A stretch of 64,000 nucleotides of DNA from CAZXPY01 sp964643435. GTDB lineage: Bacteria; Patescibacteriota; Microgenomatia; Woykebacterales; RBG-16-39-9b. Of the stretch, positions 7,746 to 15,584 are shown one piece after another (position 1 is the first letter of the stretch; each line of letters opens with the position of its first letter). Both the position numbers and the translations under genes were made by a program. The stretch lies in the NCBI GenBank assembly GCA_964643435.1, contig CAZXPY010000002.1:76551-140550 (forward strand), written 5' to 3'. The notes beneath the pieces are model-generated. The model saw only the letters and a list, made by a program, of their open reading frames with translations. It did no database searches and was not told the origin of the DNA.

Positions 7746-8966
7746 TTATACGGAAGAGGTTTTTATTAGTTTAGGAGTTTTCTCATTCCGCTTTTTGATC
7801 TCAACGGAATCTTTTTGCACAGTTTTTTCGCTGATAACCCACCTCTCGGGAATACCGATCAGATCGGCATCGGCTAGTTTTACACCAGGACTTTCGTTAC
7901 GGTCATCGTAAAGGACTTCAATACCTTTTTTAGTAAGTTTTTCGTAGATTTCGTCCGCTTTTTTATTAACTGTCGATCCTTCTCCAACAGCTAGTAGATG
8001 TACCGAAAACGGGGCGACGCTTTCTGGCCAAATAATTCCTTTAGAGTCGTGATGCACTTCGACAATCGCCCCCAGCAAACGACTAATACCAATACCATAG
8101 CAACCCATTATCACGAGTTTTTCAGAACCTGCCTTATCTTTAAAAGTGAGGTTAAAAGCTTTAGAAAATTTATCTTTAAGGGGAAAAATGTTTCCGACCT
8201 CAATTGTTCTAGCCCTCTTTAGTGGGCCGTGCCCCAAACCGCACATTTTTCCTTCTGTTACTCTCGCAATTTGGGCGTTTTCCGAAAAATCTCCTCCTGG
8301 GCAATAGATTATTTCGTCCTCACCATCGGGAGTTATAACTTGATATTCGTGCGAGTATTCACTAAAAGTTCCGCCGCCGGCTTTTGTTTCAATTGCCTCT
8401 AAACCCGCTCTTTTAAAGATCTTCTTGTAAGAGCCCTTCATAGTTTCGTAGTAGCCCTCCATATCTTTCTCATCAGTGTGAAAAGAGTAAAGATCCTTCA
8501 TTAAAAACTCTCTTCCCCGCAGTAGTCCTGCCTTAGCCCTAGGCTCATCTCGAAACTTAGTCTGAATTTGATAAAGATAAAGGGGCAAATCTTTGTAAGA
8601 GGAAATCGCCTCTTTTGCGATTGGTACCAAAACTTCTTCATGGGTTGGACCAAGAGCATATTGCGTATCGTAGCGACTCTTTAGTTTAAAAAGCGCGTCG
8701 AAAGCTTCCCAACGGCCGGTTCTCTCCCAATTTTCTTTATTTTGCAAAGCCGCTAGTAAGATCTCCTGACCACCAATCTCGTTCATTTCCTCTCTGACAA
8801 TATTAGTAATTTTATTCAGTACTTTTAAACCGAGGGGTAAGTAGTTATAAACACCAGAAACTTCCTTACTAATAAAACCAGCTTTGATAAGAAAACGAGC
8901 GTTGATTGAAGATTCGTCTTTGGGAAATTCTTTTAAAGTTTTGGGAAAGAGCCCACTTAAGCGCAT
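7746..8966 (-). CDS. proS: Prolyl-tRNA synthetase lacking the editing (INS) domain
   Basis: Class II synthetase charging tRNA-Pro. At 406 residues it is much shorter than the usual bacterial enzyme (about 570) because the YbaK-like insertion between motifs 2 and 3 is absent. Present are the N-terminal NARFLIKAGFISKEVSGVYNYLPLG, motif 2 (KFRDEPRAKAGLLRGREFLMKD), motif 3 (GCYGIGISRLLGA) and the anticodon-binding domain (GIEVLYDDRNESPGVKLADADLIG). It would not clear Ala-tRNA-Pro in cis; no free-standing YbaK/ProX editing protein is seen in the window. It follows rseP by 21 bases. Confidence 0.93.
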   Translation of the reverse strand: MRLSGLFPKTLKEFPKDESSINARFLIKAGFISKEVSGVYNYLPLGLKVLNKITNIVREEMNEIGGQEILLAALQNKENWERTGRWEAFDALFKLKSRYDTQYALGPTHEEVLVPIAKEAISSYKDLPLYLYQIQTKFRDEPRAKAGLLRGREFLMKDLYSFHTDEKDMEGYYETMKGSYKKIFKRAGLEAIETKAGGGTFSEYSHEYQVITPDGEDEIIYCPGGDFSENAQIARVTEGKMCGLGHGPLKRARTIEVGNIFPLKDKFSKAFNLTFKDKAGSEKLVIMGCYGIGISRLLGAIVEVHHDSKGIIWPESVAPFSVHLLAVGEGSTVNKKADEIYEKLTKKGIEVLYDDRNESPGVKLADADLIGIPERWVISEKTVQKDSVEIKKRNEKTPKLIKTSSV

Positions 8967-8987
8967 AGCTACCAGTATAGAAGTTTT

Positions 8988-10088
8988 TTAAAAGAAAGGC
9001 AAAAGTTCTCGGAGTCCGTTACCAAAGTTAGTGTTAAACCAAAGAAAGATGATATCGTTGTAAGTGATAATCACCACTAGTAATAAAAGGAGAGCCAGAC
9101 CAACTGAATGAATAATTCTTTCAAACTTTGCTGGTACTTTCTTTTTAGTTGCCACCTCTATCAACACAAAAACGAGCCTGCCCCCATCCAAAGCGGGAAT
9201 TGGTAAGGCGTTTATAATCGCCAAATTTAAACTAAGTAAACCGACCCACTGTAAAATAGCCAAGATACCGGCTTGAGCGGCAAGATGAGTTACATAACCA
9301 ATCCTTACTACTCCACCAATATCTTGAGGTACCTGGGCTCGGGTAAATAAATCGGCGACTAAATCTCGTAATCCCCCCAACATTGCACCAGTGAATTTTA
9401 AAGCTTGAAGACTCCCAACTACCGGCGCCTGCCAGAAGGGGTAGGATTTTGAGACTATATTGGGAGCAGTGGTTATTCCAACTGGTCCCTCACCGGCCGG
9501 TGGGGAGGCTCTGGGAATGAGAGTAACTACCAAAGTTTCGTTGCCTCGCTCTAACTTTAAGGAAACTTGTGAACCAGCAAGTTGTTTTACTTTAAGACCT
9601 AAATCACTTGGCCCGGAAAGTTTTTTACCATCAATCTCATTGATTAAGTCTTCGGACCTTAAGCCAGATACTTGCGCCGGAGAATCTTTAGCAACAGAGG
9701 TTACTAAGACTTTACCAGTATCAATGGGACCTCCAATTGTATAAAGAATACTAAAGGTTACTAAAGTTAAGACTACGTTCATGAAAACCCCAGCCAAAAG
9801 CATTCCGGCACGAAGTAGGGGTTTTTTGGCGGCAAAACTGCGCTGATCGGTAGTGGCAGAATTGTCATCCTCGCCTGTCAATCTTACGAATCCACCGGCT
9901 GGAATTGCGTTTATTGAGTAAATCGTTTCCCCATACTTTTTTCCAAAAATTCGGGGTGGAAAGCCAAAACCAAACTCCTCTACTCTAACACCAGAGAGTT
10001 TTGCGGCTAAAAAATGGCCAAGTTCATGAACAAAAATTAGAATCGCTAGTATTACAATGAAAATAAAGCCGGAAAATAAATAGGTCAT
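8988..10088 (-). CDS. rseP: RseP-type site-2 zinc metalloprotease
   Basis: A 366-residue intramembrane protease. HELGH lies at residues 21-25 in the first transmembrane helix, a PDZ domain follows (TSVAKDSPAQVSGLRSEDLI), and the second metal motif ALPIPALDGGRLVF lies in a later helix. The role is inferred from the family: cleavage of membrane-anchored regulators or leftover signal peptides. A predicted SASP-like PDZ loop contains PPAGEGP. It sits between frr and proS; the genes usual here (uppS, cdsA, dxr) are missing. Confidence 0.92.
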   Translation of the reverse strand: MTYLFSGFIFIVILAILIFVHELGHFLAAKLSGVRVEEFGFGFPPRIFGKKYGETIYSINAIPAGGFVRLTGEDDNSATTDQRSFAAKKPLLRAGMLLAGVFMNVVLTLVTFSILYTIGGPIDTGKVLVTSVAKDSPAQVSGLRSEDLINEIDGKKLSGPSDLGLKVKQLAGSQVSLKLERGNETLVVTLIPRASPPAGEGPVGITTAPNIVSKSYPFWQAPVVGSLQALKFTGAMLGGLRDLVADLFTRAQVPQDIGGVVRIGYVTHLAAQAGILAILQWVGLLSLNLAIINALPIPALDGGRLVFVLIEVATKKKVPAKFERIIHSVGLALLLLLVVIITYNDIIFLWFNTNFGNGLRELLPFF

Positions 10089-10094
10089 AGTTTT

Positions 10095-10646
10095 TTAAAT
10101 CTCTCTTAGTTCGTTTTCTTTTTGTTTATGAAGGTTTTCTATTTTTGCGGTTACTTCATCCACTAATTTCTGGACCCGATCCTTCCCCTTAAATTTTTGA
10201 TCCTCGGTTACTTTATGCGCCTTTTCCCTTCTTTCTAGTTCTTCAATTGCTTCATGACGGCTTTGCCTTATAGAAATTTTTGCGTTCTCAACCTTTTCAC
10301 CAATAAGGCGAACTAACTCCCCGCGGCGCTCCTGCGAGAGTAGCGGTATAGGAACTCTAATTACGCCGCCTTCTTCCGAACAGGGAAGATTCAGGTTACT
10401 AGTTTGCAAAGCCTTAATTATTGGTCCTATATTTGTTTGGTCCCAGGCAGTTATGTAAAGAATTTGTGCACCTACGGAAATAGTCGCTAATTCGCGCAAG
10501 TTCATAGAAGTCCCGTAAGCCTCTACTTTTAAACCTTCAATTAATAGGGGATTTGCCCGTCCGGTTCGCACAAAAGAGAGTTCTTCTTTTAAGAATTCTA
10601 AAGTTTTATCTATTTTCGCGGCCAGTTTATTAAAAATATCTTCCAT
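10095..10646 (-). CDS. frr: Ribosome recycling factor
   Basis: A 183-residue factor that, with EF-G, splits post-termination ribosomes. Typical motifs: LSFVRTGRANPLLIEGL, ELATISVGAQ, IRVPIPLLSQERRGELV and KISIRQSRHEAIEELE. It lies 11 bases downstream of tsf and six upstream of rseP. The usual pyrH gene between tsf and frr is absent. Confidence 0.95.
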   Translation of the reverse strand: MEDIFNKLAAKIDKTLEFLKEELSFVRTGRANPLLIEGLKVEAYGTSMNLRELATISVGAQILYITAWDQTNIGPIIKALQTSNLNLPCSEEGGVIRVPIPLLSQERRGELVRLIGEKVENAKISIRQSRHEAIEELERREKAHKVTEDQKFKGKDRVQKLVDEVTAKIENLHKQKENELREI

Positions 10647-10657
10647 TTTTAATTAAA

Positions 10658-11113
10658 TCAAAGCGAAAAACGGGCTATCTTTCCGACCTTGATATTCTCA
10701 CCAGTACGAACAATTGCTTCCTTTATTAAATCGCTTACCTTTTGGTTTGGATCCCTAATATATTCTTGGGTAAGAAGCTCAGCAACTGTTTGGGGGTTCA
10801 TGGCCGCCACTTGCATGGCAAGTTCTCGGGCTAAGTGTCTAAATTCGTCAGTTCTAGCGACAAAATCAGTTTCGCAATTTAGTTCTACAACAGAGGCTAT
10901 TTTTCCGCCAGCGTGAACATAGGTTTCGATTAAACCTTCGGCGGTTTGACGAGCCGTCTTTTTTGAAACTATTTCTTCACCTTTTTTTCTTAGAATCTTT
11001 TTAGCTCTTTCAAAATCACCCCTCGCCTCTTCAAGAGCAGCCTTTGCGGCCATTACCCCTGCTCCAGTTTCGTCTCTTAATTTTTTTACCTCCGTAGCGG
11101 TAATTTTACTCAT
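10658..11113 (-). CDS. tsf: Elongation factor Ts, short form
   Basis: Nucleotide exchange factor for EF-Tu. The N-terminal UBA-like domain (VKKLRDETGAGVMAAKAALEEARGD) and the core VELNCETDFVARTDEFRHLA are present. At 151 residues it contains only one core subdomain and lacks the second dimerisation region and coiled coil found in the longer (about 280-residue) enterobacterial protein. It is three bases downstream of rpsB. Confidence 0.95.
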   Translation of the reverse strand: MSKITATEVKKLRDETGAGVMAAKAALEEARGDFERAKKILRKKGEEIVSKKTARQTAEGLIETYVHAGGKIASVVELNCETDFVARTDEFRHLARELAMQVAAMNPQTVAELLTQEYIRDPNQKVSDLIKEAIVRTGENIKVGKIARFSL

Positions 11114-11116
11114 TTT

Positions 11117-11938
11117 TTATTTTTTAGATTTACTAGTGTTCTTTGGTTTAGTTTTTGCTCTGGCTTTGCTGGTTTTAGTTTTAGCCCTCTTTACTGTCTT
11201 TGCTTCACTAGTATTCTGGGTTGGAGTTTTCTTCTCCTTAAGGGAGTATCCTTCCCTGACAGCATCAGCAATCGCGGCAACTGCTACGGAAATCGACTTT
11301 ATGGCGTCGTCATTTATCGGAATTGGGTAAGTTATTTTTGTTGGATCAGCGTTTGTATCTACTAAAGCTACTGTTGGCACCGAAGTTTTTTGGGCTTCTA
11401 AAACTGCATTTTGTTCTTTTTTGCTATCCACAATAAACAAAGCATCTGGCAACTTATCTAAATTTCTTATTCCTCCCACCACCATTTCAAGTTTCTTAAT
11501 TTCTTTTTGCAAAAGAACCTGCTCCCTTTTAGTAAGAGTTTGGTTCTGCCCTGCCTCTTTTAGAGTTTCTTCCATATCGGATAACTTCCTAATTGTTTTT
11601 TGAACAGAATCAAAATTGGTTAAAAGACCACCTAACCAGCGTTTAACCAAATACATCGCCCCCGCGCTTTCGGCTGCTTCTTTAACAATACCTTGAGCCT
11701 GTCTTTTTGTTGCCACGAAAATAATTACACCGTTAGCATCAGCAACTTTTTTCAAAAACTCGCAGGCTCTCTTGAGCAGAGGGGCGGTTTTTTCCAAATC
11801 AATAACGTGGATGCCGTCTCTTTGCGCAAAAATAAAGGGACGCATTTTTGGATTCCATTTATTAGAACGGTGCCCAAAATGAGCACCTGCTTCTAGCAAC
11901 TCTTTCATATTTGGTATATGACTCATAAGAACGCTCAT
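11117..11938 (-). CDS. rpsB: Small-subunit ribosomal protein uS2
   Basis: 30S protein. MKELLEAGAHFGHRSNKWNPKMRPFIF and KRWLGGLLTNFDSV are diagnostic, as is PTVALVDTNADP. The C-terminus carries a Lys/Thr/Ser-rich tail of about 50 residues (TKTSKARAKTKPK) probably disordered. The start is uncertain: ATG 11938 (MSVLMSH) or ATG 11926 (MSHIPNMKEL) are both plausible, and neither has a Shine-Dalgarno sequence. The longer frame begins with a TTG overlapping the tmk stop, so coupling to tmk could supply initiation. Confidence 0.94.
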   Translation of the reverse strand: MSVLMSHIPNMKELLEAGAHFGHRSNKWNPKMRPFIFAQRDGIHVIDLEKTAPLLKRACEFLKKVADANGVIIFVATKRQAQGIVKEAAESAGAMYLVKRWLGGLLTNFDSVQKTIRKLSDMEETLKEAGQNQTLTKREQVLLQKEIKKLEMVVGGIRNLDKLPDALFIVDSKKEQNAVLEAQKTSVPTVALVDTNADPTKITYPIPINDDAIKSISVAVAAIADAVREGYSLKEKKTPTQNTSEAKTVKRAKTKTSKARAKTKPKNTSKSKK

Positions 11939-11961
11939 TTTAACAAAGATTAAGCACCCTA

Positions 11962-12627
11962 TCAAGTACTTAAAATTTTCTTTTTCTTTAAGTTCTTAAC
12001 GATTTCTCGGTGGATATCCTCTTTCGTTCGTAGTTGACCATTTTTGACACAAGTAATTTTTAACCAATTTTTATTGTTTCGGGAAAATTGTAGATATACT
12101 TTTTCAACTTCTTCTTGATAGGTTTTGTTTTTTTCGTGAATATCTTTTTTCCGCTCCCTCCCAGCTAATAATCTCCAAGAAATCTCCACCGGTATGTAAA
12201 GGAAAATAACTACATCTTCCTTGGGCATTTTATTTTCTTTGTATTCCAGCTCTTTTAGCCAATTTATAAACTTGGTCCGGTTTTTAATTTCCAGCCTAGC
12301 GCTGTGATGAGCCAAAGAAGAAGCAACGTAGCGATCGGCCAAAATCGTGTAGCCATTTCTCAAATATTTACTCATTTCCTTTTTAGCGGTTGCCCGATCT
12401 AGAGCGTAGGCAAGAGAAATAAGATAAGGATTTACAGTATCTAAATCGCCAAATTCTCCTGACAAATAACGGCCGATGAAGCGGCCGTGAAAGGTTTTCC
12501 AATATTGAGGAAAATCAAACGTAAAGATAGGTACTTTTTGTTTTTTTAGATATTTAGCTAATAAAGAAAGTTGAGTAGTTTTTCCGCTCCCGTCTTGACC
12601 TTCAAAAACAATTAGTTTTCCAACCAT
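11962..12627 (-). CDS. tmk: Thymidylate kinase
   Basis: Phosphorylates dTMP to dTDP. The P-loop FEGQDGSGKTTQ is at the N-terminus, the TMP-binding region is FDFPQYWKTFHG, the DRY motif reads ILADRYVASSLAHH, and the lid has GRERKKDIHEK. Length 221. It completes a dTTP block with thyA and dcd, each four or fewer bases apart, and runs into rpsB. Confidence 0.92.
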   Translation of the reverse strand: MVGKLIVFEGQDGSGKTTQLSLLAKYLKKQKVPIFTFDFPQYWKTFHGRFIGRYLSGEFGDLDTVNPYLISLAYALDRATAKKEMSKYLRNGYTILADRYVASSLAHHSARLEIKNRTKFINWLKELEYKENKMPKEDVVIFLYIPVEISWRLLAGRERKKDIHEKNKTYQEEVEKVYLQFSRNNKNWLKITCVKNGQLRTKEDIHREIVKNLKKKKILST

Positions 12628-12630
12628 ATT

Positions 12631-14172
12631 TTAAGAATTTATGCGGACGCTTTTTTTACCGCGTTTAATATAACGAGGAGAAGCGGAAATCTTTTCCAAT
12701 GCAACCGTTTTTTTATAATCTAGAGGTTTATCCTGATTGTATTCGATTCCTAGTTGCAGAGCCACCTCGGCTTTGGCTAGTTCAATTCCAATTGAAGCGG
12801 CGTGGTCGGCTAAAGAGATTAATTCCCAATCAGTAATTTTCCACCCTATTTCCCGAGCAGTCGCTCCTTCAAAATTCTTAAGAACCTTTCCCATATCAGC
12901 GGTATAAAGTTTCGCGGATATTAATTTTTTAGGGTGATCTGCCTCAATTACCCAATTCCCTCTTGAATCCTCGTGAAAGTGAAAACCCCTTTTGTATTTT
13001 AATTCCGCTTCGTAGTAATCGTCTAATAACGTTCTTGTCAAACTCCAATCATCAGCGTAAATATGAGCTGAATGAGTAATCATTGTTAAATAACCTCTCT
13101 CATAGCCAGCGCTGTCAGCGATTTCCTTTTGCAGGGCAAGGCAACCAAACATATTCCTCGGCCAGGCATGAAACATATCTTGACTACGAACGTGGACGGT
13201 CATAAAAAACTTATTATCTTGGACACTACCATTAATCTGGGTGATACAAGGAGTATCGCCGCGATCTAAATTTTTTGTATCCTCTTTAACATCGTAAGTT
13301 ACCAAAATCATTTTCTTAGAATCTGGCCTTTTCTTCAGGAGTTTCTTGAGTCGCTCCACTTGGTCTAACCCAAAATGGATCCGCCAGCGGTGACCGTAGT
13401 TATAAGAAGTTCCCGGAATGCGTCGAGTTTGAAATTCGGAATAATATTGAGCAAGCTCTTGCTTCGAAAAAGGTAAGTAATGGGGAAAATAGACTTCGTT
13501 TGGATTTTCGGTCGTTACAACCGCAGTTAGGTTTAAAATTTCTTTAAGTTCATTAGTGGAGGCATAACGAGTTTTTTTGATACGACCGTAATTGTTTATA
13601 ACGTTCAAAACTTTTAGCCAAGTTTGGGCAATTGTAGCCGCACTAACTCTAAAACCTACTTGTTCGGAAGGAAGAGTATTAATTTTGGGTACACCGATCG
13701 GAAAAATTTGGGGTTTTTTGGCAAACGGTGATTTAGCTTTAAGTTTTTTAACAGCTTGGGCAATTTCTTCCTTGGGTTTACCCCGTAAATCAATTAACTC
13801 TATATTTTTTCGAAAAGTAGCCAGTGCTTTTACTGGAATTTCTTTCTCAATCGCCCCTTTTGCATCCACAATATTATAATCGCCATCTACGCCATTTTGC
13901 ATAAATTTATTTAAAGCGAGACCAGAAGCGGATAAATCTGCTCCCCACATTACTAAATATCTGATTGCCGGATTGGCAAAAACGTTTCGGATAATGTGGT
14001 TTATTCCGGCAGCGGAGTATAAATTACCAATAGCGCAATAATCAACACTGCCAATCCAATCTTTGACAATATCCCGTTCGGTCCACAAGGTTACCACCCC
14101 CACTGGATGGTCAGGATTTTTTACTCGCAAAATATTTTCATACAAAATTGGCCACTTCTCTGTTCGTACCAT
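12631..14172 (-). CDS. thyA: Thymidylate synthase with N-terminal MtrA/DUF4346-like domain
   Basis: A 513-residue two-domain protein. Residues about 1-175 resemble the DUF4346/MtrA-A-type domain (PVGVVTLWT, then NPAIRYLVMWGADLSASG and DAKGAIEKEI and IDLRG). Residues about 200-490 are a thymidylate synthase: YGHRWR, the catalytic Cys in DTPCITQI, the RSQDMFHAWPRNMFG dUMP/folate region and THSAHIYADDW. It would make dTMP from dUMP with methylene-folate. The added domain might bind a C1 carrier or cobamide-like cofactor by family analogy, but that is inference. The last residues PRYIKRGKKSVRINS closely match the tail of the neighbouring Dcd. Confidence 0.85.
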   Translation of the reverse strand: MVRTEKWPILYENILRVKNPDHPVGVVTLWTERDIVKDWIGSVDYCAIGNLYSAAGINHIIRNVFANPAIRYLVMWGADLSASGLALNKFMQNGVDGDYNIVDAKGAIEKEIPVKALATFRKNIELIDLRGKPKEEIAQAVKKLKAKSPFAKKPQIFPIGVPKINTLPSEQVGFRVSAATIAQTWLKVLNVINNYGRIKKTRYASTNELKEILNLTAVVTTENPNEVYFPHYLPFSKQELAQYYSEFQTRRIPGTSYNYGHRWRIHFGLDQVERLKKLLKKRPDSKKMILVTYDVKEDTKNLDRGDTPCITQINGSVQDNKFFMTVHVRSQDMFHAWPRNMFGCLALQKEIADSAGYERGYLTMITHSAHIYADDWSLTRTLLDDYYEAELKYKRGFHFHEDSRGNWVIEADHPKKLISAKLYTADMGKVLKNFEGATAREIGWKITDWELISLADHAASIGIELAKAEVALQLGIEYNQDKPLDYKKTVALEKISASPRYIKRGKKSVRINS

Positions 14173-14175
14173 TTT

Positions 14176-14802
14176 TTAAGTGATCTTTATGGATTTTTTG
14201 CCCTTTTTAATATAGCGGGGTTCTAATTTAGAACCCATCTCTTCCGAAAGTTTAGAGGCTCCTGGTTCTTTTTGGTAGGCATATTTTGCCCCTACTTTCT
14301 TATGGTAAGGGGTTTCTACTGGGGAAGAAACTTGTTCAAAAGTAAAGGAACAGATCCTCATACCAGGATATAAAGCAACCGGCATAACCCCGATATTTCC
14401 TAGCTCCATCACTGGTTTACCAATCCATCCGGGGTCAAAACGACCGGCAGTGGAATGGACAATTATGCCGATTCTTCCAAGCGAGCTTCTACCCTCCAAA
14501 CGTCCTAAAATATCATCGCTTAACTCCAAATCTTCTAGTGTTGAAGAAAGGGCAAATTCTCCGGGGCGCATAATGAATGCTTCGCTGTTTTGGACTTTTA
14601 TTTCTTTAGTTATTTCTTTAAAAAGCCGCTTGTCTCTTGGGTCAATAAAGGCGTATTTATTGTGGTTAAAAATACGAAAGACGTTACCGAGGTGAAAATC
14701 AAGCGAGCAGGAACCCAGCGATACCTCTAAATTTGGGGCGGGAGTAATTTTTATCTTTCCAGAAGAAAGATACTCTTTAATATGCTTATCGGAAAGTACC
14801 AT
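14176..14802 (-). CDS. dcd: dCTP deaminase
   Basis: A trimeric dUTPase-fold enzyme making dUTP (or dUMP if bifunctional) from dCTP. Recognisable are LGSCSLDFHLGNVFRIF, the EGRSSLGRIG serine/arginine motif and HSTAGRFDPGWIGKPVMELGN with the catalytic Glu. Length 208. First gene of the dcd-thyA-tmk dTTP block. The C-terminal extension PRYIKKGKKSIKIT is nearly the same as the tail of ThyA. Whether it also hydrolyses the triphosphate cannot be told from sequence. A GCCCGGC/GCCGGGC hairpin lies in the leader (about 14824-14840). Confidence 0.9.
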   Translation of the reverse strand: MVLSDKHIKEYLSSGKIKITPAPNLEVSLGSCSLDFHLGNVFRIFNHNKYAFIDPRDKRLFKEITKEIKVQNSEAFIMRPGEFALSSTLEDLELSDDILGRLEGRSSLGRIGIIVHSTAGRFDPGWIGKPVMELGNIGVMPVALYPGMRICSFTFEQVSSPVETPYHKKVGAKYAYQKEPGASKLSEEMGSKLEPRYIKKGKKSIKIT

Positions 14803-14910
14803 TGATTAGGACGTCTCCCACTACGCCCGGCTGAGCCGGGCTTCGAGGGAACTCCTTTACGTAAAAAAGACTAGCACCCCTTTTTAAAAAAAGCAAGATA
14901 GATTTCAGAG

Positions 14911-14951
14911 AAATTAAAACCGGAGTTCAACAATTGCTTGTCAAACTCCGG
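14911..14951 (-). terminator. Intrinsic terminator of the zinc-finger gene
   Basis: CCGGAGTT and AACTCCGG (14920-14927 and 14944-14951) form a stem; on the minus strand TTTTAATTT follows. Confidence 0.7.
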
Positions 14952-14963
14952 CTCTTGAAGAGA

Positions 14964-15158
14964 TCAGCTGGAAAGCTGTCTCTTCGTCCGCTGATACACC
15001 TTCTTGCAGCTTCGGCAGGCCTGAATATGATCCCGAACCTGCCAGTAGCCGCCAGGCATGGTATCGCCTTTCTCTTCGTAGGCGAGCTCGGTCGTGATTA
15101 GACCGTGGATCTGGCTTCGCGCGAACTCGCAATTGACCAATTCGGCGGGGTGTGTCAA
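14964..15158 (-). CDS. Small zinc-finger protein, anti-sigma (zf-HC2/ZAS)-like
   Basis: A 64-residue soluble protein with an early Cys (VNCEFARSQIHGLI) and a later H-x3-C-x2-C signature (DHIQACRSCKKVYQ), the spacing of zf-HC2 anti-sigma-factor domains. The start is a TTG at 15158, chosen because AGGAAAGGAGAG lies seven bases upstream. No membrane segment, so it would be a free cytoplasmic regulator. No sigma factor is adjacent. The family call rests on the motif only. Its own terminator follows. Confidence 0.6.
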   Translation of the reverse strand: MTHPAELVNCEFARSQIHGLITTELAYEEKGDTMPGGYWQVRDHIQACRSCKKVYQRTKRQLSS

Positions 15159-15247
15159 GTCAATTCTCTCCTTTCCTATTTACTAAGAGTCGAACAAGTC
15201 TCAACTCTCTAAAAGAAACCAGAGATTATCTGATTACTTTAAGAGAG

Positions 15248-15290
15248 GCGGCGAGGTGGGAAGCAATTCTAGAAGAACCCACCTCGCCGC
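15248..15290. other. Strong 13-bp stem hairpin
   Basis: GCGGCGAGGTGGG (15248-15260) and CCCACCTCGCCGC (15278-15290) are perfect inverted repeats with a 17-base loop. No T-tract on either side, so it is not a standard terminator; it would cap the 3' end of the minus-strand transcript from the promoter at 15556-15584, or stabilise it. Confidence 0.65.
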
Positions 15291-15291
15291 G

Positions 15292-15351
15292 TTACCAGTA
15301 GAAACATAACGGGTTTCTGAGGGCAGAGCCGGGACCGTTGGGGTGTCTCAT
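15292..15351 (-). CDS. Possible 19-residue micro-ORF
   Basis: ATG 15351 to TAA 15292 reads MRHPNGPGSALRNPLCFYW. AAGGGG lies ten bases upstream and the 13-bp hairpin begins directly after the stop. It lies within the strongly promoted minus-strand transcript. It could equally be part of a non-coding RNA. Confidence 0.2.
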   Translation of the reverse strand: MRHPNGPGSALRNPLCFYW

Positions 15352-15387
15352 TGTCCGTTTTCCCCTTAGCGGCCTTTTCCCGGTTGC

Positions 15388-15489
15388 CTATTCTTGCAGC
15401 AAGACCTCACTCCCTTCTCTTACGGACAGCGGTTCCTTTTTTTCGGCCAATTGTGGTGTACCAATGTCAACATTGTCACCTGTTGGCAT
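15388..15489 (-). CDS. Possible small protein next to the 10-N gap
   Basis: The minus frame is open from the gap edge (15515) to TAG at 15388-15390. From ATG 15489 (AAGG six bases upstream) it encodes 33 residues, MPTGDNVDIGTPQLAEKKEP followed by a charged end. A longer start could lie in the gap at 15516-15525. The residue mix looks protein-like, but no family is recognised. It is directly behind a perfect consensus promoter. Confidence 0.35.
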   Translation of the reverse strand: MPTGDNVDIGTPQLAEKKEPLSVREGSEVLLQE

Positions 15490-15515
15490 TGTCGCCTTAT
15501 CGGTTTGTCCCCACG

Positions 15516-15525
15516 NNNNNNNNNN
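15516..15525. other. 10-N assembly gap
   Basis: Ten Ns between GC-rich flanks; true length unknown. It lies inside the small transcript driven by the promoter at 15556-15584. Confidence 0.95.
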
Positions 15526-15555
15526 CGGCCGAGCTGTCCGGGCAAATTTACGAAT

Positions 15556-15584
15556 GATTATATCAAACTATGGGGTTTTTGTCA
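15556..15584 (-). promoter_or_regulatory. Perfect consensus promoter inside the topA 3' end
   Basis: On the minus strand TTGACA (15584-15579), exactly 17 bp, then TATAAT (15561-15556). It overlaps the last codons of topA and would start RNA near 15549, reading into the 400-base region 15160-15550 that has no large gene. Confidence 0.8.

Noticed and set aside
9484..9510. Palindrome CACCGGCCGGTG in rseP as another inserted cassette
   Set aside because: It encodes PPAGEGP, a segment that looks like the normal conserved loop of RseP homologues, so no insertion needs to be invoked.
14941..15132. Minus-strand 63-codon Arg-rich ORF
   Set aside because: Shifted frame of the zinc-finger gene 14964-15158, which has the better start signal, a Cys/His motif and a terminator.
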